Assembly (NCBI GenBank): GCA_004297495.1
Contig: SCTL01000454.1
Location: 1-6,863, forward strand
DNA from: Verrucomicrobiota bacterium
GTDB taxonomy: Bacteria > Verrucomicrobiota > Verrucomicrobiia > Limisphaerales > JADLHS01
Length of the DNA: 6,863 nt
Direction of reading: 5' to 3'
The translations under genes and the position numbers were made by a program. Shown here piece by piece: positions 5,029-6,863 of this stretch. Numbering within the stretch: position 1 is the first letter of the stretch; each line of letters starts with the position of its first letter. Under the pieces are notes generated by a model, which searched no databases, was not told the DNA's origin, and saw only the letters and a list, made by a program, of their open reading frames with translations.

Positions 5029-5913
5029 CTACGTCGCCTGTTCCGCCGCGCGCACGGTGTTCTGCATCAGCATCGCGATGGTCATTGGGCCGACGCCGCC
5101 GGGGTTGGGCGTGATTCTGCCGGCGATGGGTTGCACTTCGGCAAACGCCACGTCGCCGACGAGCCGCGTGCCGGTCTTCGAGGTCGCGTCGGCGATACGA
5201 TTTACTCCGACGTCCATGACCGTCGCGCCGGGCTTCACCATGTCGGCCTTCACGAATTCCGCCACGCCCATCGCGGCCACGATGATGTCCGCGCGGCGGC
5301 AATGCGCTTTGAGGTCGCGCGTGGCTGAGTGACAGATGGTGACGGTGGAGTTTGCGTGACGACCTTTCTGACAGAGCATCGCGGCCATCGGTTTGCCGAC
5401 GATGTTGCCGCGACCGAGGATCACAACTTCCGCGCCGTCGGTTTTCACGTTCGAGCGAATCAAAAGTTCCATCACTCCGGCGGGCGTGCAGGGTTTGAAA
5501 CCGGTGTCATCGCCGAGCATCAGCTTGCCGACGTTGACGGGATTGAAACCGTCCACGTCTTTCTCCGGTAGCACGGTCGCGTAAATCACTTCCTGCCGGA
5601 TTTGTTTGGGCAACGGCGCTTGGACGAGAATGCCGTGCAGACGGGAATCAGCGTTTAACTTCGCGAGCAACTTGAGCAAGTCAGCTGCGCTCGTCGCCTC
5701 CGGGAGAACATGCGTCTCGGAAAAAATGCCGAGTTCGCCGGACGTTTTTTCTTTGCGCCCGACATAGACTTTGGACGCCGGGTCTTCACCCACGCGCACG
5801 AAGGCGAGGCCCGGTTGCACGCCGCGCGCTTTCAACGCGGCGATGCGTTGCGTGAGTTCGCCCTGAATCTGCGCGGCAATGGCGCGGCCATCTATGAGGT
5901 TGTTCTGCGACAC
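5029..5913 (-). CDS. folD: Bifunctional methylenetetrahydrofolate dehydrogenase / methenyltetrahydrofolate cyclohydrolase
   Basis: FolD interconverts 5,10-methylene-, 5,10-methenyl- and 10-formyl-tetrahydrofolate using NADP in the cytoplasm, feeding purine and formyl-methionine synthesis. From GTG 5913 the product is 294 residues, a normal FolD length. Catalytic residues fall at the E. coli positions: Tyr50 and Lys54 in YVGRKEK, Gln98 in GILVQAPLP, and Asp121 in EKDVDGF. The NADP-binding signature is GRGNIVGKPM (167-176), with Gly169 where Ser is common, and the C-terminal TPNPGGVGPMT is present. The open frame runs on upstream to 6093, but that part is translated repeat sequence (PHPVPLPIGWGEG). 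GTG 5913 starts the typical SQNNLIDGRAIA N-terminus; TTG 5934 is an alternative. No good ribosome binding site is visible at either. An SH3b gene lies upstream on the same strand with a 131-base gap holding a repeat. Confidence 0.95.
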   Translation of the reverse strand: MSQNNLIDGRAIAAQIQGELTQRIAALKARGVQPGLAFVRVGEDPASKVYVGRKEKTSGELGIFSETHVLPEATSAADLLKLLAKLNADSRLHGILVQAPLPKQIRQEVIYATVLPEKDVDGFNPVNVGKLMLGDDTGFKPCTPAGVMELLIRSNVKTDGAEVVILGRGNIVGKPMAAMLCQKGRHANSTVTICHSATRDLKAHCRRADIIVAAMGVAEFVKADMVKPGATVMDVGVNRIADATSKTGTRLVGDVAFAEVQPIAGRITPNPGGVGPMTIAMLMQNTVRAAEQAT

Positions 5914-5949
5914 GGCAACAAAATAAAACTCCAACGCTGAAACAAAAAT

Positions 5950-6011
5950 CCCCTCACCCGTGCTGCGGACACCCTCTCCCCATCCGATGGGGAGAGGGAC
6001 GGGGTGAGGGG
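5950..6011. repeat. Interrupted palindromic repeat upstream of folD
   Basis: An outer pair, CCCCTCACCC (5950-5959) and GGGTGAGGGG (6002-6011), encloses an inner perfect pair, CCCTCTCCCCATC (5972-5984) and GATGGGGAGAGGG (5986-5998). The inner flanks are unequal (12 and 3 bases), so one side has probably gained or lost bases. This type of CCCCTCACCC/CTCTCCCC element is common between genes in many GC-rich bacteria (from memory). It lies in the 131-base gap before folD and would form a strong hairpin in the folD leader if transcribed from upstream. Confidence 0.9.
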
Positions 6012-6044
6012 CGCTGGCAATATTCTCGAACTGCCGACGCGCGC

Positions 6045-6863
6045 TTACTCGACGACCTGAATCCGTTGGATCGTAATCAGCGGCGTCTTCCAACGTTCGT
6101 CGAGTCCTTCCTCGCCGGTCACGATGATGCGCAACCCGCGATACAGGCTCAGATCGAGATTCGTCGAGGTTGTGTGGAGATAATTGATGGTCGTGTGCGT
6201 CTGCGGATCCCAGATTTCGTACGGCGTCGGCGCTTGAATGCTGATGGTGGGCCGCACCACGCCTTCGTGCGTGACGATGCGCGGGGGCAACGGCTCTTCG
6301 GCGGCTGGCGGCGGCGCCGTGCCGAGGTCGGGGGTGGCGTTGGTGCCGGCGGACGCGACTTCATTTGTCGGCGGCGGCGCCACGGTGTCGGAATCCGGCA
6401 CGGTCTTCACCTGGGCCGGCGGTTCGGCCACAGCCGGCGCAATGGATAGAATTGGCGGCACCGTTGGCGCTTCGCCTTCCTGCTTGAGATATTTCGCGGC
6501 GACGAAAGCATACGCGTTGGCCGGCGCTTCGATCTCAACCCACTCGGCTTTGCGGGAAACTTCCTTCACGACTGCGCCGCGTTCGAGTTGGCCGACGACG
6601 CTGTAATTCTCGCCAGCGCCTGTGCGCACGTTCAGGCGGCGCGGCAACACCGTCGAGTTGGTGGCGTTGATGTACGTCGAGTGAACCCAGACCGTCTTGC
6701 CGGCGGGCATTCCAATCTTGGCCCAGTTCGCGGGTTCATCCGGGCGCGGCTTGGAGAGGTAAATCTGTTCGATGACCGTGACCTTGTCGCCCTTCTTGAG
6801 TTTGCCGACGACTTCGCCAATGAAGCTGGCGCGTCCGCGGATGTTGACATTGTCGCCGCTGAT
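6045..6863 (-). CDS. SH3b-domain protein, N-terminus beyond the window
   Basis: The frame is open from the right edge, giving 272 visible residues. Two bacterial SH3 (SH3b) domains are seen. The first, at about 1-66 of the visible part, has DNVNIRGRASFIGEVVGKL, KKGDKVTVIEQ and KTVWVHSTYI. The second, at about 74-127, has LNVRTGAGENYSVVGQLERG, WVEIEAP and AFVAAKYL. Then follows a linker rich in P, A, T and E (about 128-200) and a C-terminal segment, YEIWDPQTHTTINYLHTTS ending TIQRIQVVE. SH3b domains usually bind cell-wall peptides, so a periplasmic or envelope role is likely; a signal peptide, if any, lies outside the window. The ATG at 6710 is internal to the first domain and is not the start. 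The protein could be an envelope sensor or anchor; no enzymatic domain is visible. Confidence 0.85.
   Translation of the reverse strand: MSGDNVNIRGRASFIGEVVGKLKKGDKVTVIEQIYLSKPRPDEPANWAKIGMPAGKTVWVHSTYINATNSTVLPRRLNVRTGAGENYSVVGQLERGAVVKEVSRKAEWVEIEAPANAYAFVAAKYLKQEGEAPTVPPILSIAPAVAEPPAQVKTVPDSDTVAPPPTNEVASAGTNATPDLGTAPPPAAEEPLPPRIVTHEGVVRPTISIQAPTPYEIWDPQTHTTINYLHTTSTNLDLSLYRGLRIIVTGEEGLDERWKTPLITIQRIQVVE

Noticed and set aside
4535..5332. A 265-codon plus-strand open frame opposite the 146-residue gene and folD
   Set aside because: It is histidine- and arginine-rich with no domain, and it lies wholly across two convincing minus-strand genes and their gap.
1837..6011. CRISPR array
   Set aside because: The repeats differ from each other, are palindromic and are irregularly spaced, with no direct repeats of CRISPR size.
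6632..6850. A 72-codon minus-strand frame rich in S, R and P
   Set aside because: It overlaps the SH3b gene in another frame; the SH3b frame has clear domain sequence.

Overview
The window looks like a chromosomal stretch of a GC-rich verrucomicrobial genome, probably close to Pedosphaera / Limisphaerales. This placement is an inference. It rests on protein style (a two-domain VOC protein with a signal peptide, a small conserved protein resembling a verrucomicrobial family, an SH3b protein with a proline-rich tail), on the near absence of Shine-Dalgarno sites, and above all on the many different palindromic repeats at gene edges and inside genes. No database was consulted.

Left part, plus strand, 1-3144. 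This is a compact cluster of membrane proteins. A gene whose last codons lie at 1-21 overlaps a small two-helix membrane protein (18-272) by ATGA. That gene overlaps a single-anchor protein (269-748), also by ATGA. Seven bases later comes a fusion of a six-helix ferric-reductase-like haem domain with a C-terminal Rieske [2Fe-2S] domain (756-1871). It is followed by a membrane-anchored protein with a conserved three-cysteine motif (1909-2700) and a small zinc-binding-type protein with two membrane helices (2776-3144). The first four genes read as one translationally coupled unit. A membrane electron-transfer module built round the Rieske/haem protein is the simplest reading; the electron donor and acceptor cannot be told from this window.

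Middle, 3145-4453. A non-coding stretch full of inverted repeats leads into a secreted or lipid-free periplasmic protein with two VOC (glyoxalase-fold) domains. Its start has been blurred by a repeat, and its inter-domain linker is encoded by another repeat.

Right part, minus strand, 4481-6863. In transcription order there is an SH3b-domain protein running in from beyond the right edge (6863-6045), folD for one-carbon folate metabolism (5913-5029), and a conserved 146-residue protein of unknown function (4921-4481). The VOC gene and the 146-residue gene converge with a 27-base gap and no visible terminator hairpin.

The most unusual feature is repeat load. At least seven distinct inverted-repeat structures lie between 1837 and 6011. 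Two sit in frame inside coding sequences, one carries the stop codon of the Rieske gene and touches the start of the next gene, and one reaches into the N-terminus of the VOC gene.
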